The notes: generated from the sequence alone by a model not told the origin. Shown: positions 47,907-57,420, counted from the stretch's first letter. The stretch: 64,000 bases of DNA from Methanosarcina barkeri str. Wiesmoor (GCF_000969985.1 NZ_CP009526.1:1054001-1118000); one strand, 5' to 3'. Numbers and translations: made by a program.

Positions 47907-48134
47907 TTACAGAAGCTTGATAAACTCGTCGTCGGTTATCCCGGCTTGCCAGATTATAGATTTCAATATCCCTACCGGAATTTCCGGATGATCCGGGACG
48001 ATAACAACGAGCGTTTTATCTGGAGTCTTCTTTTTAATTTTGATATGGCTGTCTTTCTAAGATATGACCTGAAATCCCTGGCTGTTGAGAGCCTTAATGA
48101 CTTCAAGAGGTTATGGAGTGGGAAGTTTTGGCAT
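47907..48134 (-). pseudogene. Dead HicA-type toxin gene
   Basis: Read on the minus strand, 76 codons give MPKLPTP, a TAA, PLEVIKALNSQGFQVIS, a TAG, KDSHIKIKKKTPDKTLVVIV and then PDHPEIPVGILKSIIWQAGI. This is the HicA/YcfA mRNA-interferase pattern (GxxVxKxLxxxGF, the catalytic-type GSH here DSH, PxHxEIPxGTLxxIxRQAG). Two in-frame stops inactivate it, and the usual Gly-Ser before His is Asp-Ser. A HicB partner is not recognisable. Confidence 0.75.
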
Positions 48135-48382
48135 GAGAAGAGACCTCTACCATTGTGGTAAAAACCTGTCTGACGACAGGAATTTTGACGTCCTCGTCTT
48201 CGAGGCTATAAAAAAAAGTTCTCTTTGGAAGACACCGGCTTAAAGTTTCTGGTCATGGGCACTTTTTACCCGAAGTCAGATTTATTATGTATTATATAGA
48301 AGATGTATCTCAATAATTAAAGTAGCAATCTGAGGAGACTTTTTGGACGTAGATACCTTTAAGATATTTATCAAAAATAGAT

Positions 48383-48681
48383 GTGAGTAATCTACGTGTG
48401 ACCCATCATTTTGAAACACGAGCAAATGAACGGAAAAATGATATACATCCAGATGTTTATGATATATACGATATTATTTTCAATGAAAAAAACCTGTTGG
48501 TATTTTAAAACAGAATGAAAACACGTTCAAACTTTACTACAATCTTAGTGAGAATCACGATCTCATAATCATAATAAGTGTAAAGAATCCCAACCCAATA
48601 ATCATTAATCTGATAACTTGTTTCCTTGTAGATTCGAAGAAAAGGAGGAGAGAGAATGCTTCAGGGCTCTCAGGTGAATAA
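48383..48681 (+). pseudogene. Frameshifted toxin-like gene upstream of DUF2283
   Basis: A GTG frame reads VTHHFETRANERKNDIHPDV and then YDIYDIIFNEKNLLVF, stop. A second frame resumes as VGILKQNENTFKLYYNLSEN and HDLIIIISVKNPNPIIINLI to KKRRREN, ending inside the DUF2283 gene. A one-base slip near 48500, in a run of A residues, explains the break. The layout, a small gene overlapping a DUF2283 gene by 26 bases, resembles DUF4258-type toxin plus DUF2283 antitoxin pairs. That family call is inferred. Confidence 0.6.
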
Positions 48682-49027
48682 ATACGATTACGATATTCAG
48701 AGTGACAGCATTTTCTTTTATGGGAGCGATAAGAAATACAGATCATCTATTGATCTGGACGGCATAATACTTGATGTAAGTGAAGATAATTATATCATAG
48801 GAATTGAGATTCTTGATGTTTCCGAGAAATTTAATGTTTCAAAAATGGATTTGATCAACATCAAACACTTTGAAGCGAATATTGAGATCAGTAAAGAAAA
48901 TATTAAAATAACTATGGAAATGAGGCTGTATAAGAGAAATGGCCTGATTAACAGATCTCTTGATACTCTGGGATTAAACAGCATGAATCTTCCGGCCAGC
49001 ACGCAGGGAATTGCACTCAATTGCTGA
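48656..49027 (+). CDS. DUF2283 family protein, possible antitoxin
   Basis: 123 residues. The DUF2283 core is YDYDIQSDSIFFYGSDKKYR, SSIDLDGIILDVSEDNYIIG and IEILDVSEKF. The rest is a family-specific tail. GGAGGAGAGAG directly precedes the ATG. It overlaps the broken gene upstream. DUF2283 proteins often accompany small toxins; with its partner broken this copy may be an orphan antitoxin. Confidence 0.7.
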   Translation: MLQGSQVNKYDYDIQSDSIFFYGSDKKYRSSIDLDGIILDVSEDNYIIGIEILDVSEKFNVSKMDLINIKHFEANIEISKENIKITMEMRLYKRNGLINRSLDTLGLNSMNLPASTQGIALNC

Positions 49028-49374
49028 CCTTTTAGTTTGTATCATATTTTTCAGCTTTTATATTCAGTTTTAGCTTACCAATTTTTACTCTTCTATTTTC
49101 CTTAACTTTAATTCTTCTTAACCAACTTTTGGCAGATAATTTGTTTAGCAGCTCTATTGATGTATTTAGAGACAAAAAAGATAACATTCAATTTTCGCCA
49201 GGTTCCATTAAATGTCAAAATTAATTTAATTTGCTTCAAAAACATTATCAGAAAAAATAGTGATTTTCAAAAAAAATACTGCAGACTATGGGTTTAAACA
49301 CTTGTTTCTGAAGCCCTCAAACCAGAATATTTGATTGGGTTTTATATACAGTTGGAGGTATAAATATTCTAAAT
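49028..49374. promoter_or_regulatory. Promoter of the nuclease-ATPase pair
   Basis: A TATA box TTTTATATAC lies at about 49340-49349. Transcription would begin about 25 bases on, at or next to the ATG at 49375, so the mRNA may be leaderless. A GGAGG at 49353 is too far from that ATG to be its ribosome site. The earlier part of the gap shows no gene. Confidence 0.45.
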
Positions 49375-50706
49375 ATGTTAGTGGTATCTCCAATGAAAAA
49401 AACAAAAATGTCGACAAATTCTGGCAGGGTTAGGACTTTGAGTTTTGTCCATGCTGCGGATTTACACCTTGACAGTCCATTTACAGGAATTTCAGAAATT
49501 GATCCTGAGCTTGGGGAAAGGCTTGCGAAAGCTACCTTTCAGGCTTATGAGGCAATTATTAAACTCTGTATGGAGGAAGAAGTTGACTTTTTGCTTATTG
49601 CGGGGGATGTCTATGACAGTGCTGACAAGAGCCTTTATGCGCAGGTGAGGTTTATAGAGGGGCTCAGGAAACTCGAAACTGCCGGGATTCAGGTTTTTAT
49701 ATGCCACGGGAACCACGATCCTCTTGACGGCTGGTCGGCAAGCCTAACTTGGCCCGAAAACGTACATATCATGAGTGGGGACAGGGCCGAAGTTGTGGAA
49801 TTCAAAAAAGAAGGAGAAACTGCCGCTGTTATAGTGGGGATGAGCTATCCAACACGGCACATAATGAAAAATCTTGTGAAAAACTTTCCAAGAAAAGAGG
49901 ATAACTGGCCGTTTACTATAGGGCTGCTGCATTGCAGCGTGGGAAGCAACCCGGAACATGACCCTTATGCACCCTGTACTCTGCAGGACCTCAGAAAGAT
50001 TAACTATGATTACTGGGCGCTTGGCCATATCCATACTCCTTCTATAGTTTGTAAAGAGGCTCCGGTTGTGATATATCCTGGAAACCCACAGGGCAGACAT
50101 CTAGGCGAAAACGGAGCCAGGGGGTGTTTTGTTGTGGATGTTTCTTCGGGAGGAGATATTTCTACCAGATTCATGGAGACCGACTCTGTCCGCTGGTATA
50201 TCAGGGAAATTTCCATAGAAGGCCTGGAAAAAGAAGGGGAGCTAATAGAAAGCCTTCAAAGCCAGCTTGATGAAATGAGGGAAAATTCCGGAGGAAGGTC
50301 TGTGATTTGCAGTTTTGTCCTTAAAGGAAGGGGACCGCTGCATCACATTTTCAGGCAAGACGGATTTCTTGAAGACCTCCTGCGTTTGCTCAGGGAAGGT
50401 GAAACCTGGGGCCGGCAGTTCCTTTGGGTAGAGCGCATTGAGGATGATACACTTTTTCCCGTAGAAAGGGAGCTTCTTCTGAAAAGGGAAGATTTTGTGG
50501 GAGATCTGGTAAAAATTGTGGAGGGCTCGAAGACCGATGAAAAAGCCCTGGATGAGTTTCGTGAAGCCCTTTCCCCGCTTTTTGGTTCCAGGAACGGGAG
50601 AAAACACATTTCCATAATTGATGATGAAGAGATGAATTCTCTGCTTCAGCGCGCTGAAAATATCCTGCTTGATGCCTTGCTCACGGAGGAAGATAATGCA
50701 AATTAA
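49375..50706 (+). CDS. Mre11/SbcD/YhaO-like DNA repair nuclease
   Basis: 443 residues. The calcineurin-like phosphoesterase motifs are in order: D29/H31 (HAADLHLDSPF), LIAGDVYD, CHGNHDP, GLLHCSVG and LGHIHTP. The C-terminal part (about 270-443) is a helical capping and partner-binding region. It pairs with the next gene, which overlaps it by 11 bases, as YhaO pairs with YhaN in Firmicutes. Probably Mn-dependent end processing of DNA. ATG 49375 may be leaderless; starts at residues 7 or 12 are possible. Confidence 0.88.
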   Translation: MLVVSPMKKTKMSTNSGRVRTLSFVHAADLHLDSPFTGISEIDPELGERLAKATFQAYEAIIKLCMEEEVDFLLIAGDVYDSADKSLYAQVRFIEGLRKLETAGIQVFICHGNHDPLDGWSASLTWPENVHIMSGDRAEVVEFKKEGETAAVIVGMSYPTRHIMKNLVKNFPRKEDNWPFTIGLLHCSVGSNPEHDPYAPCTLQDLRKINYDYWALGHIHTPSIVCKEAPVVIYPGNPQGRHLGENGARGCFVVDVSSGGDISTRFMETDSVRWYIREISIEGLEKEGELIESLQSQLDEMRENSGGRSVICSFVLKGRGPLHHIFRQDGFLEDLLRLLREGETWGRQFLWVERIEDDTLFPVERELLLKREDFVGDLVKIVEGSKTDEKALDEFREALSPLFGSRNGRKHISIIDDEEMNSLLQRAENILLDALLTEEDNAN

Positions 50707-53700
50707 TGCCATCCATATTGATGGTTTTGGCAAGTTTTCCAGTTTGTCGATGGAAGGCCTGCCTTCAGGCCTGGTTGTTTTTACAGGGGCAAATGAGGCC
50801 GGAAAATCGACATTGTTCACTTTTATCCGGAGAATGTTTTTCGGTATTCCTAACACAAGGCTCTGCAACCTTTATCCTCCACTTGAAGGGGGAAAGCATG
50901 GGGGAAGACTTGCAGTCGTCGATTCTGCTGGAGATCGATGGGTCATAGAAAGAAGTGCAGGTCGAAAAGAAGATGTAAAGGTTGTACTTCCAGATGGGAA
51001 TACAGGAGGCAGGGCTGAACTCCTTAAACTGCTGGGCCACGCAGACAGAAATGTCTTTGAAAATATCTATGCTTTTGGCCTTGAAGAACTTCAGAGTTTT
51101 GAGACCCTGAACGACCAGAGCATCAACAGTAAACTATACAGTGCAGGCACAGGAGTTGGAGTTTCCATCTCAGGACTGATGAACTCAATCAGCAGCGTTG
51201 AAAACAGCCTGTATAGGCCTAGAGGTAGTAAACCCCTCATAAATGAGCTGTTCAGGAAAATAGGAAAAACTGAAGTAAAAATTGCCGAATTTGAGAGGGT
51301 CCAGAAAAAATATGATTCTCTCCATTTCGAACTGGAACAGAAAACCCTGGAGATTGGCCAACTAAAAGAAAAGTCTCAGAATATAAGGAAAAAATTAAAT
51401 CACATTCAAAACCTGCTTTCCATCTGGGAAGACTGGAAGATCTTCTGTGAGTCAAAAACTACCCTTGAAAGCTTACCTGAACTTGAGAGTTTCCCTGAAA
51501 AAGGGGAAGAGAAGCTTATGAGGGTTCAGGAAAGAATTGAAGAAATAAGGGAAACTATTTCGAAGCTGCAGCAGGACCTGGATAAAAATGCCGTTAAAGA
51601 ACGAAACCTTTCCCCGGACGAAAGCCTTCTGAAGCAAAAAGATGCGGTGCTGGAACTGGGAAGCGGAATTGAGAAGTACAGGTCTGAAGAAAAAGTGCTC
51701 CCTTCTCTGGAAATGAACCTCAGGCAGGAAAAAGCCGAGCTTTCTGAGCTTCTTCTGGAACTTGGGCCAGCCTGGGATGAGAAAGCTCTGGAGCGTTTTG
51801 ACCGCTCTATTCCTGCAAAGGAATCCGTTATTCAGATGCGAAGGTCAGTAGACGAAATTGAGGATAAAATAAAAGAGACCGGAAACGAACTCCAGCAGAT
51901 CCTTAACAGCATTGAAAGAGTCCTTCAGGAAAATGATCTTTTTGAAGAAAGTCTTCTCGTACACAGAGACCAGGTTGTCGAACTTGGAAACGGAATCGAA
52001 AAATACCAGGCTGATAAGGACTTTCTTCTTTCCGGAACTCAGGAACTTCAGGATAGAAAGGCTGAACTCAGGGAAACTCTGTCAGGGCTTGGGGAAGGAT
52101 GGGACGAAACTGCTCTTGGTCTTTTCGAGCACTCAATTCCTTCAAAAGAAACTGTATTCAGAAAACAAAGGGAAATGGATGAGGCCGAAAAAACAATTGA
52201 AAGATACCGCGACAGACTCGAACTTGCCCTTGAAGAAATTAAAGAAGTCTGTGAGGAAATCGAAGTTCTCAAAGAGAAAATTGAGGTATACTCGATCCTC
52301 CCCAGGCCTGAAGAGGTGAAGCAGGATCTTGAAGCTGTAAGTTATCTCAGGGTGACCTACCCTCTCTTGAGGGAAAAAGAAGGTGAACTCAAAGGCCTGG
52401 AAAAAGAAGAGATGCTTTTTGCAGCTTTAAGACCTCGGGAAACCAAACATGAGGACGGGCTACCCCTCTGGCCTGCAGGAATGGTTCTGCTTGCAGGTTG
52501 CATTGGCCTGGTATATGAGAGCATTAACGGCACCCTACTTTCCGGACTTGTCATATTTTTACTCCTTTTCGCTACTTCTGCGGTATACTTCTTGAAAGCT
52601 ACTAATAAGTCCTCAATCCCTCCTGCCGAGGAAGAGCACCTGGAGGACTCTGAATCCCGAAAACAGAACGTAAAGGACTCAAAGGAAAAGTTGTTCAGAG
52701 AGATTAGTGCACTGAAAGCATCCATGAAAGCCCGTGCAAAAAAGTGTGGTTTTGAAGACATTCCTGACCCATCAGTACGAGAACAGAAAGCCGATGAGCT
52801 GCAGAGGGCCATGGTTGAGTTGAAGACTGCCTGGGAACTGCGCCAGAGGGAGGAAAAACTCCAGAAGAAGCTGGATAAGTTAAATTCAAATTACATTGAA
52901 CTTAAAGAAACTATCCGGGCACAAGAGGCAAATCAGGAAGAAATTTTCCAGGAATGGAAAGCATGGCTTATTTCTTCAGGGCTCAGTCCAGAGCTCTCTC
53001 CTGAACATGTTCTTGAGATCTTTTCTGCAATCAGGGCTTGCCTGGAAAAACAAAAGAATATAAAAGAACTGGAAAAGCAGGTAAAGCTCAAAGAAGCTAC
53101 TGTTAAAAAGTACGAAGAAAAAGCCTGTAGTATTCTGGAGGCCTGCAGAAGGCCTATTTCAGGAATTGCACTTGAAAGTGAAATAGCAAAGCTCAGGGAG
53201 GACGTGAGTTTTGCATTTAACCAGGCTGAAAGAGTGAGAAAACTTGAGGCTGAGTCTGAAGGCCTTAACCGTAAAAAAGAAGAGCTGGAAGCCCGGCTCC
53301 TTGAGGAGAAAAAGACACGTAATGCCTTTGCAGAAAAGTGGACTAACTGGCTTGGGACTTACGGTCTTGACCCTTCACTTTCAGTAGAAAGTGTGCTTGA
53401 AATCTTTTCGGTAATCTGGACATGTTTTGATAGGCAGCGGGCTATCCGGAAACTTGAAGAACAGATAGCTTCCAGCAGAAAGTCGATAGAAGCCTATGAA
53501 GCAAAGGTAGCCGGGGTAATGCAGGTATGTGGACGTCCGCTTTCCGGACTTTCTTTTGACACCCAGGTTGAAAAACTTCGTTCAGACCTTGAAAAGGCAT
53601 CTGATGAGGCAAGAAACCTGCAGCAGCTGAAAACCAAATCGGAAGAACTCAAAATTGAACTTGAGGCAGCACGGGATAAATACAAAGAAGCTGCAGAAGA

Positions 53701-54550
53701 GCTTGCAGTCCTTCTTGGTTCCGGTTCTGCAGAGACGGAAGAAGAATTTTATGAAAACTCCCGGCTCTGGGCTCAACGAACCGAGCTAGAAAACAGGAAA
53801 AAAGAAGCTGAACAGCAGATCTGGAGAATTTCCGGAAGTGACGAAGAGTACAGGATTTTCATAAAAGAACTGCAAGCTTCTGATCCTTCAGGTTTGAAAG
53901 AAGAAAATCGCAGGCTGGAGGAATGCCTGAAATCTCTGGAACAGGATATTTCAGATACTATAGACAGGCGCGGAGCGATACGAAACCAGATTGGGCAGCT
54001 CGAACAAGGAAGTGAAGGTTCTCTGACAAGAGTAATGCAGGAAAGCCTGCTGGAAGAACTTCACGAAAAGTCAAGGGAATGGGCTTCTCTGGTTCTAGCT
54101 CGTGAGATCCTTGCTAAAGCAGTTAAAGTCTATGAAAAGGAAAGGCAGCCTGCAGTTATCGTGGAAGCCCAGGCCTTTTTCTCAAAAATTACCGGAGGCA
54201 GGTACACGAGGATTTATTCCCCACTCAACTCTACCGAAATCTATGTTGAAGACCGGGACGGGCGTCAGAAGAGCATTCAGGAACTCAGCAGGGGAACAGC
54301 CGAACAGCTTTATCTCTCTCTGCGCTTCGGTTTCATCAGGGAATTCGGCAGGCATTCGGAATCTCTTCCGATTGTTTTTGATGACGTGCTGGTGAATTTT
54401 GACCCTGAACGCTGCAAAAGCACCTGTGAAGCCATAAAGGACCTTGCATCAGATAACCAGATCTTTTATTTCACTTGCCATCCCGAAACCGTACGGATGC
54501 TTGTAGAAAGTTTTCCTGAAACCAGGGCTGTAGACCTTGACGCAGTATAA
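50696..54550 (+). CDS. YhaN/Rad50-like ATPase with membrane hairpin
   Basis: 1,284 residues. Walker A GANEAGKST is at about 31-39 (QINAIHIDGFGKF start). Long coiled coils run from about 180 to 580 and 640 to 1130. At about 594-635 two hydrophobic segments (GMVLLAGCIGLVYES, LSGLVIFLLLFATSAVYFL) form a membrane hairpin where Rad50 has its zinc hook. The C-terminal lobe has the signature ELSRGTAEQLYLSLRFGF and Walker B LPIVFDDVLVNFD. The layout matches YhaN, thought to work with the YhaO-type nuclease near the membrane. Start ATG 50696 with GGAGG upstream. Confidence 0.9.
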   Translation: MQINAIHIDGFGKFSSLSMEGLPSGLVVFTGANEAGKSTLFTFIRRMFFGIPNTRLCNLYPPLEGGKHGGRLAVVDSAGDRWVIERSAGRKEDVKVVLPDGNTGGRAELLKLLGHADRNVFENIYAFGLEELQSFETLNDQSINSKLYSAGTGVGVSISGLMNSISSVENSLYRPRGSKPLINELFRKIGKTEVKIAEFERVQKKYDSLHFELEQKTLEIGQLKEKSQNIRKKLNHIQNLLSIWEDWKIFCESKTTLESLPELESFPEKGEEKLMRVQERIEEIRETISKLQQDLDKNAVKERNLSPDESLLKQKDAVLELGSGIEKYRSEEKVLPSLEMNLRQEKAELSELLLELGPAWDEKALERFDRSIPAKESVIQMRRSVDEIEDKIKETGNELQQILNSIERVLQENDLFEESLLVHRDQVVELGNGIEKYQADKDFLLSGTQELQDRKAELRETLSGLGEGWDETALGLFEHSIPSKETVFRKQREMDEAEKTIERYRDRLELALEEIKEVCEEIEVLKEKIEVYSILPRPEEVKQDLEAVSYLRVTYPLLREKEGELKGLEKEEMLFAALRPRETKHEDGLPLWPAGMVLLAGCIGLVYESINGTLLSGLVIFLLLFATSAVYFLKATNKSSIPPAEEEHLEDSESRKQNVKDSKEKLFREISALKASMKARAKKCGFEDIPDPSVREQKADELQRAMVELKTAWELRQREEKLQKKLDKLNSNYIELKETIRAQEANQEEIFQEWKAWLISSGLSPELSPEHVLEIFSAIRACLEKQKNIKELEKQVKLKEATVKKYEEKACSILEACRRPISGIALESEIAKLREDVSFAFNQAERVRKLEAESEGLNRKKEELEARLLEEKKTRNAFAEKWTNWLGTYGLDPSLSVESVLEIFSVIWTCFDRQRAIRKLEEQIASSRKSIEAYEAKVAGVMQVCGRPLSGLSFDTQVEKLRSDLEKASDEARNLQQLKTKSEELKIELEAARDKYKEAAEELAVLLGSGSAETEEEFYENSRLWAQRTELENRKKEAEQQIWRISGSDEEYRIFIKELQASDPSGLKEENRRLEECLKSLEQDISDTIDRRGAIRNQIGQLEQGSEGSLTRVMQESLLEELHEKSREWASLVLAREILAKAVKVYEKERQPAVIVEAQAFFSKITGGRYTRIYSPLNSTEIYVEDRDGRQKSIQELSRGTAEQLYLSLRFGFIREFGRHSESLPIVFDDVLVNFDPERCKSTCEAIKDLASDNQIFYFTCHPETVRMLVESFPETRAVDLDAV

Positions 54551-54692
54551 AAGGGAGCTAAAGCGTAAAAGAGCCTGATAGATCACATAATGAGTTAATT
54601 CCAAAACTCAATATTACTTTTCTTAGTCGTATATTTCAAATAATTATTGATTCTCTTATAATGGGAATATCTCTGAAACTTTACGGATTTAA

Positions 54693-54902
54693 GAATCGAA
54701 TTCATGCGTCTTCGGTTAAGTGAGGAATCGTGACAAATTGCATCAATTTCCTCAACATATATCAAATATTTCAATAAATTGTAAAATGGAACAGAGCATC
54801 GATTTCATGTAAATCGGTCAAAATTTAAGGCTGGCTTCTAATGCAAAATCGATAGCTATCAGGCAAGAAAATTCCTTAACCGATGACAAATGGAATCGAA
54901 TT
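54693..54902. repeat. 10-bp target duplications around the 190-bp MITE
   Basis: GAATCGAATT occurs at 54693-54702 and again at 54893-54902, immediately outside the element ends. Confidence 0.88.
54703..54892. mobile_element. 190-bp MITE related to the IS4 element at 40 kb
   Basis: The left end CATGCGTCTTCGGTTAAG and right end CTTAACCGATGACAAATG match the 18-base ends of the 40167-41619 element at 16 or more positions. The interior is non-coding and unlike the transposase gene. A short internal inverted repeat (TGAGGAA/TTCCTCA) lies near the left end. It is flanked by a perfect 10-bp duplication. It can be explained as a non-autonomous passenger of that transposase. Confidence 0.9.
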
Positions 54903-55116
54903 AATTTTGAGAAGAGCTCAATCATTCTTAATAAACTAAAAAGGGTTGGATTTACCAAATGTTTAACTGTGCGTTGCCTGCTTTTATATCTTCTACTGAA
55001 CTTCCAAAAATTCAGGGCCCAGGGCGATCGGAGCTGGAGTTACAGTTTTTCCATTTTGTTTTTGATCTTATGCTTTAATCTTCTGTTTTTGGCGGCTGGG
55101 CTACTCTAGAACCAAA

Positions 55117-55488
55117 TTATCTTCTCTGTCGGCTGGCTCTGCATTCTTTGATAACATCAGCAGGGCTGGAGTATTCTTTATCCGGGCAGGCCTCAAGAGC
55201 TCTTATTATTACGTCGCGGACATGAAGGTTCCTGGCTTCATTGATGAGCTCCTGCTTTGTTGCAGGATATTTCCTGTTATGGAAAATCTCGACAGCCTTT
55301 TGAAAACCTTCAAATTCATTGATAATGTCATCAGCGCTGTTGTATTCCCGGTCTGGAATGTTTTCAAGAGCCTGCATTGTGTCACCAATAATATTCTGCT
55401 TTCGGGCTTCGTCGATGACCTGATTCTTCGTTGCAGGATATTTTATATTTCCTAAAATACTCTGAACTTCAGTAGTACTTGCTTGCAT
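55117..55488 (-). CDS. DUF2795 repeat protein
   Basis: 123 residues holding two copies of the DUF2795 motif: KYPATKNQVIDEARKQNI with ALENIPDREYNSADDIINEF, and KYPATKQELINEARNLHV with ALEACPDKEYSSPADVIKEC. Each is a small helical unit of about 55 residues. Function unknown. ATG 55488 (eight bases from GGGG) is chosen because the frame upstream only reads through tandem repeats; ATG 55503 is an alternative. Confidence 0.8.
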   Translation of the reverse strand: MQASTTEVQSILGNIKYPATKNQVIDEARKQNIIGDTMQALENIPDREYNSADDIINEFEGFQKAVEIFHNRKYPATKQELINEARNLHVRDVIIRALEACPDKEYSSPADVIKECRASRQRR

Positions 55489-55495
55489 TGCTTTT

Positions 55496-55582
55496 TCCCC
55501 CATATTGTGATTTTCCCCGTATTGTGATTTTTCCCATATTGTAATTTTTCCCATATTGTAATTTTTCCCGTATTGTGATTTT
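55496..55582. repeat. Five tandem 16-18-bp repeats in the DUF2795 leader
   Basis: Units like TTTTCCCATATTGTAAT and TTTTCCCCGTATTGTGA are repeated in tandem with small changes, just upstream of the gene at 55488 on the minus strand. They could change promoter or leader spacing. Confidence 0.8.
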
Positions 55583-55765
55583 ATTTCCCCGGAGTTCCTT
55601 GCTGATCTAAGGCTGGTTTACTCTTTGCTTGATAAGTTCATTTTCTAAATTTAAGTTTCCAAAGCCTTCCCCAATTTAATTTCCCACCATTCCTTTATTT
55701 CCTCTTTATTACTACTCTAGTTTAATATAAAAAGAATTCAAACCAAATGTTTGTTAAGAGAGGAT

Positions 55766-55821
55766 TACTCAAGCTAGTGTACTCAAGCTAGTGTACTCAA
55801 GCTAGTGTACTCAGGTTAGTA
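55766..55821. repeat. Four tandem 14-bp repeats
   Basis: TACTCAAGCTAGTG is repeated three times exactly, and a fourth copy is diverged. The surrounding 55583-56000 holds no gene. Confidence 0.85.
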
Positions 55822-56000
55822 AGGTGATAATTCATTTTTCATACCCCAATTCAAAGTCTCTGCTATCAAGTTTTAATCAACAGCTCTGAAAAATGTACAT
55901 CCTTTCTGTTATGAAATAAACCTTTAAATTAAAAAACAACTTGTCTTAAAAAGTCTAAAATCTTGAAATTAAAAAATAACTTTCTTAAAAAGCTTGATTT

Positions 56001-56561
56001 TTATCTTTGCCAGTGAGTTTCTTCCATATCAATAGCTGCAAATATCTGTACAAGAGGATGTCTTTTTATAGCTCTCATCAAATCCTCTGGGGTGTACTCC
56101 ATACAGTATTCATAGCATGAAAACAGCCCCATATGATATAGGATTATGTCCCTCTCAATGCGTGTCAGTTTTATGTGTTTCTTAATCCTTTCAATAGAAA
56201 GAACTGAATGTTTATTATTTGCAGGATGGCCTTTTAACGTTCGATAATTTCCATAATCTCCAACGTATAATCCTTCCTTACAGACGTCGTGACACAAAGC
56301 AATAATTGTTAGAGAATCCTCAGGAAGTTGCTCTTTTTTCTTAAGGCGGGAATTAGATAATTTCAGCGGCTCTAATAAATTGAGGCTATGTTCCGCAAGT
56401 CCGCCAGGATAATCTCTATGATATTTTGTACTTGCAGGTGCAGAAAAGAAATCTGAATTTTCAATGTACTGGATGTAATCTTTAACTCCTTTTCTTTTTA
56501 TCTTTTTTAAGAGATCTATGGTATAAGTTTCGTTGGCAAAGATTTCGTCCTCGGTCAACAT
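56001..56561 (-). CDS. HD-domain phosphohydrolase
   Basis: 186 residues. HD signature residues: H in GGLAEHSLNL, the HD pair in ALCHDVCKEGLY, and H in LYHMGLFSCYE, with a later Asp in FAAIDMEE. Such proteins hydrolyse phosphate esters or nucleotides with bound metals. The substrate cannot be inferred. Single gene; a similar HD protein type is often seen as a housekeeping or phage-like cargo gene. Confidence 0.8.
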   Translation of the reverse strand: MLTEDEIFANETYTIDLLKKIKRKGVKDYIQYIENSDFFSAPASTKYHRDYPGGLAEHSLNLLEPLKLSNSRLKKKEQLPEDSLTIIALCHDVCKEGLYVGDYGNYRTLKGHPANNKHSVLSIERIKKHIKLTRIERDIILYHMGLFSCYEYCMEYTPEDLMRAIKRHPLVQIFAAIDMEETHWQR

Positions 56562-56904
56562 TTCAGTTCCTTCAAATCGCTAAGACTTATTAAACTATTA
56601 TCTATAGATTGACTTCAACAGATATTGTTTTATGATAAAAACAAATTTTATTAAACAAATTTTACTCCTATCTGAGTATTTATTAGATAGTTGGAAACTA
56701 GATAAGTATAATAGAATAAATTTTCCTTAGATTTAATAATTATTGAATAATATGAAAAACATGAACCTGAACAACCCAAACAAAAAATATCTTAAGCAGT
56801 TCTCGACGAGTTTCAAGTCTCTGTTCATTATTTTGTTATCTATTCATTATTTTAATTTCCTCTTTTCATGGGTTGTCTTATGATAGTTTTAAGTTTTTCT
56901 GGCT

Positions 56905-57372
56905 TATATTAAAATCTGCCAGATTTTCATCTCACCAGAATCCTTCAAGAGGTATTACCACATAATCCTACGAGTTTTCTGGATCTGTTCCAAAATATAG
57001 TGATTTTTGCATTTCTTGATTGAAAATCTGAATTAACAAGAAGAATCCAGTTTTCATCAAAATCAATATTCGACATCTTAAGACTTCAACCTCTGAGTTA
57101 TATCATATGGACTGTGGTCAATTACAAAATCTAGTGATTTTGAATTTTACATTTATCACTGGATTTTGGTACTGAGTCAGTTTTCTTTTTCAGAGATAAT
57201 TTAACTTTATAAGATACTGAATGCGTTTCGGTTTCAACAATGCTTCTATGGAATCCTGATATTCCTGCGAGGTATTAGGGTCGCCTTCGCCGTCTATCAT
57301 TAGAAAACTCATTTCAGGAACGTCTACAATTGACACTTCTTTTGCAGATGGATTGTACATTTCTTTATTACA
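56905..57372 (-). pseudogene. Decayed GyrI-like gene, copy A
   Basis: Two separate pieces. 57190-57372 reads EMYNPSAKEVSIVDVPEMSF and LMIDGEGDPNTSQEYQDSIE; 56905-56984 reads DYVVIPLEGFW and ENLADFNI with stops. Both pieces closely match copy B at 58398. About 200 bases of foreign DNA separate them. GyrI-like proteins bind small hydrophobic molecules; no product is possible here. Confidence 0.65.
56991..57141. repeat. 17-bp direct repeats flanking an insert in GyrI copy A
   Basis: CAAAATATAGTGATTTT (56991-57007) and CAAAATCTAGTGATTTT (57125-57141) flank 117 bases not present in copy B. It could be a small insertion or a duplication scar. No inverted ends are visible. Confidence 0.5.
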
Positions 57373-57394
57373 ACGGGAGCGCAGAGGGTCACGA

Positions 57395-57420
57395 ATACCC
57401 CATTCTTTAGGTTGGGAATG
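57395..57420. mobile_element. Possible IS200/IS605-type end remnant
   Basis: ATACCCCATTCTTTAGGTTG resembles short hairpin ends of IS200/IS605-type elements and the block near 17431. It abuts the point where GyrI copy A breaks off (57372). No transposase is found in 57373-57619. Confidence 0.3.

Noticed and set aside
47907-48134. Pyrrolysine readthrough making a functional HicA
   Set aside because: The TAG could be read in Methanosarcina, but the TAA at codon 8 cannot.
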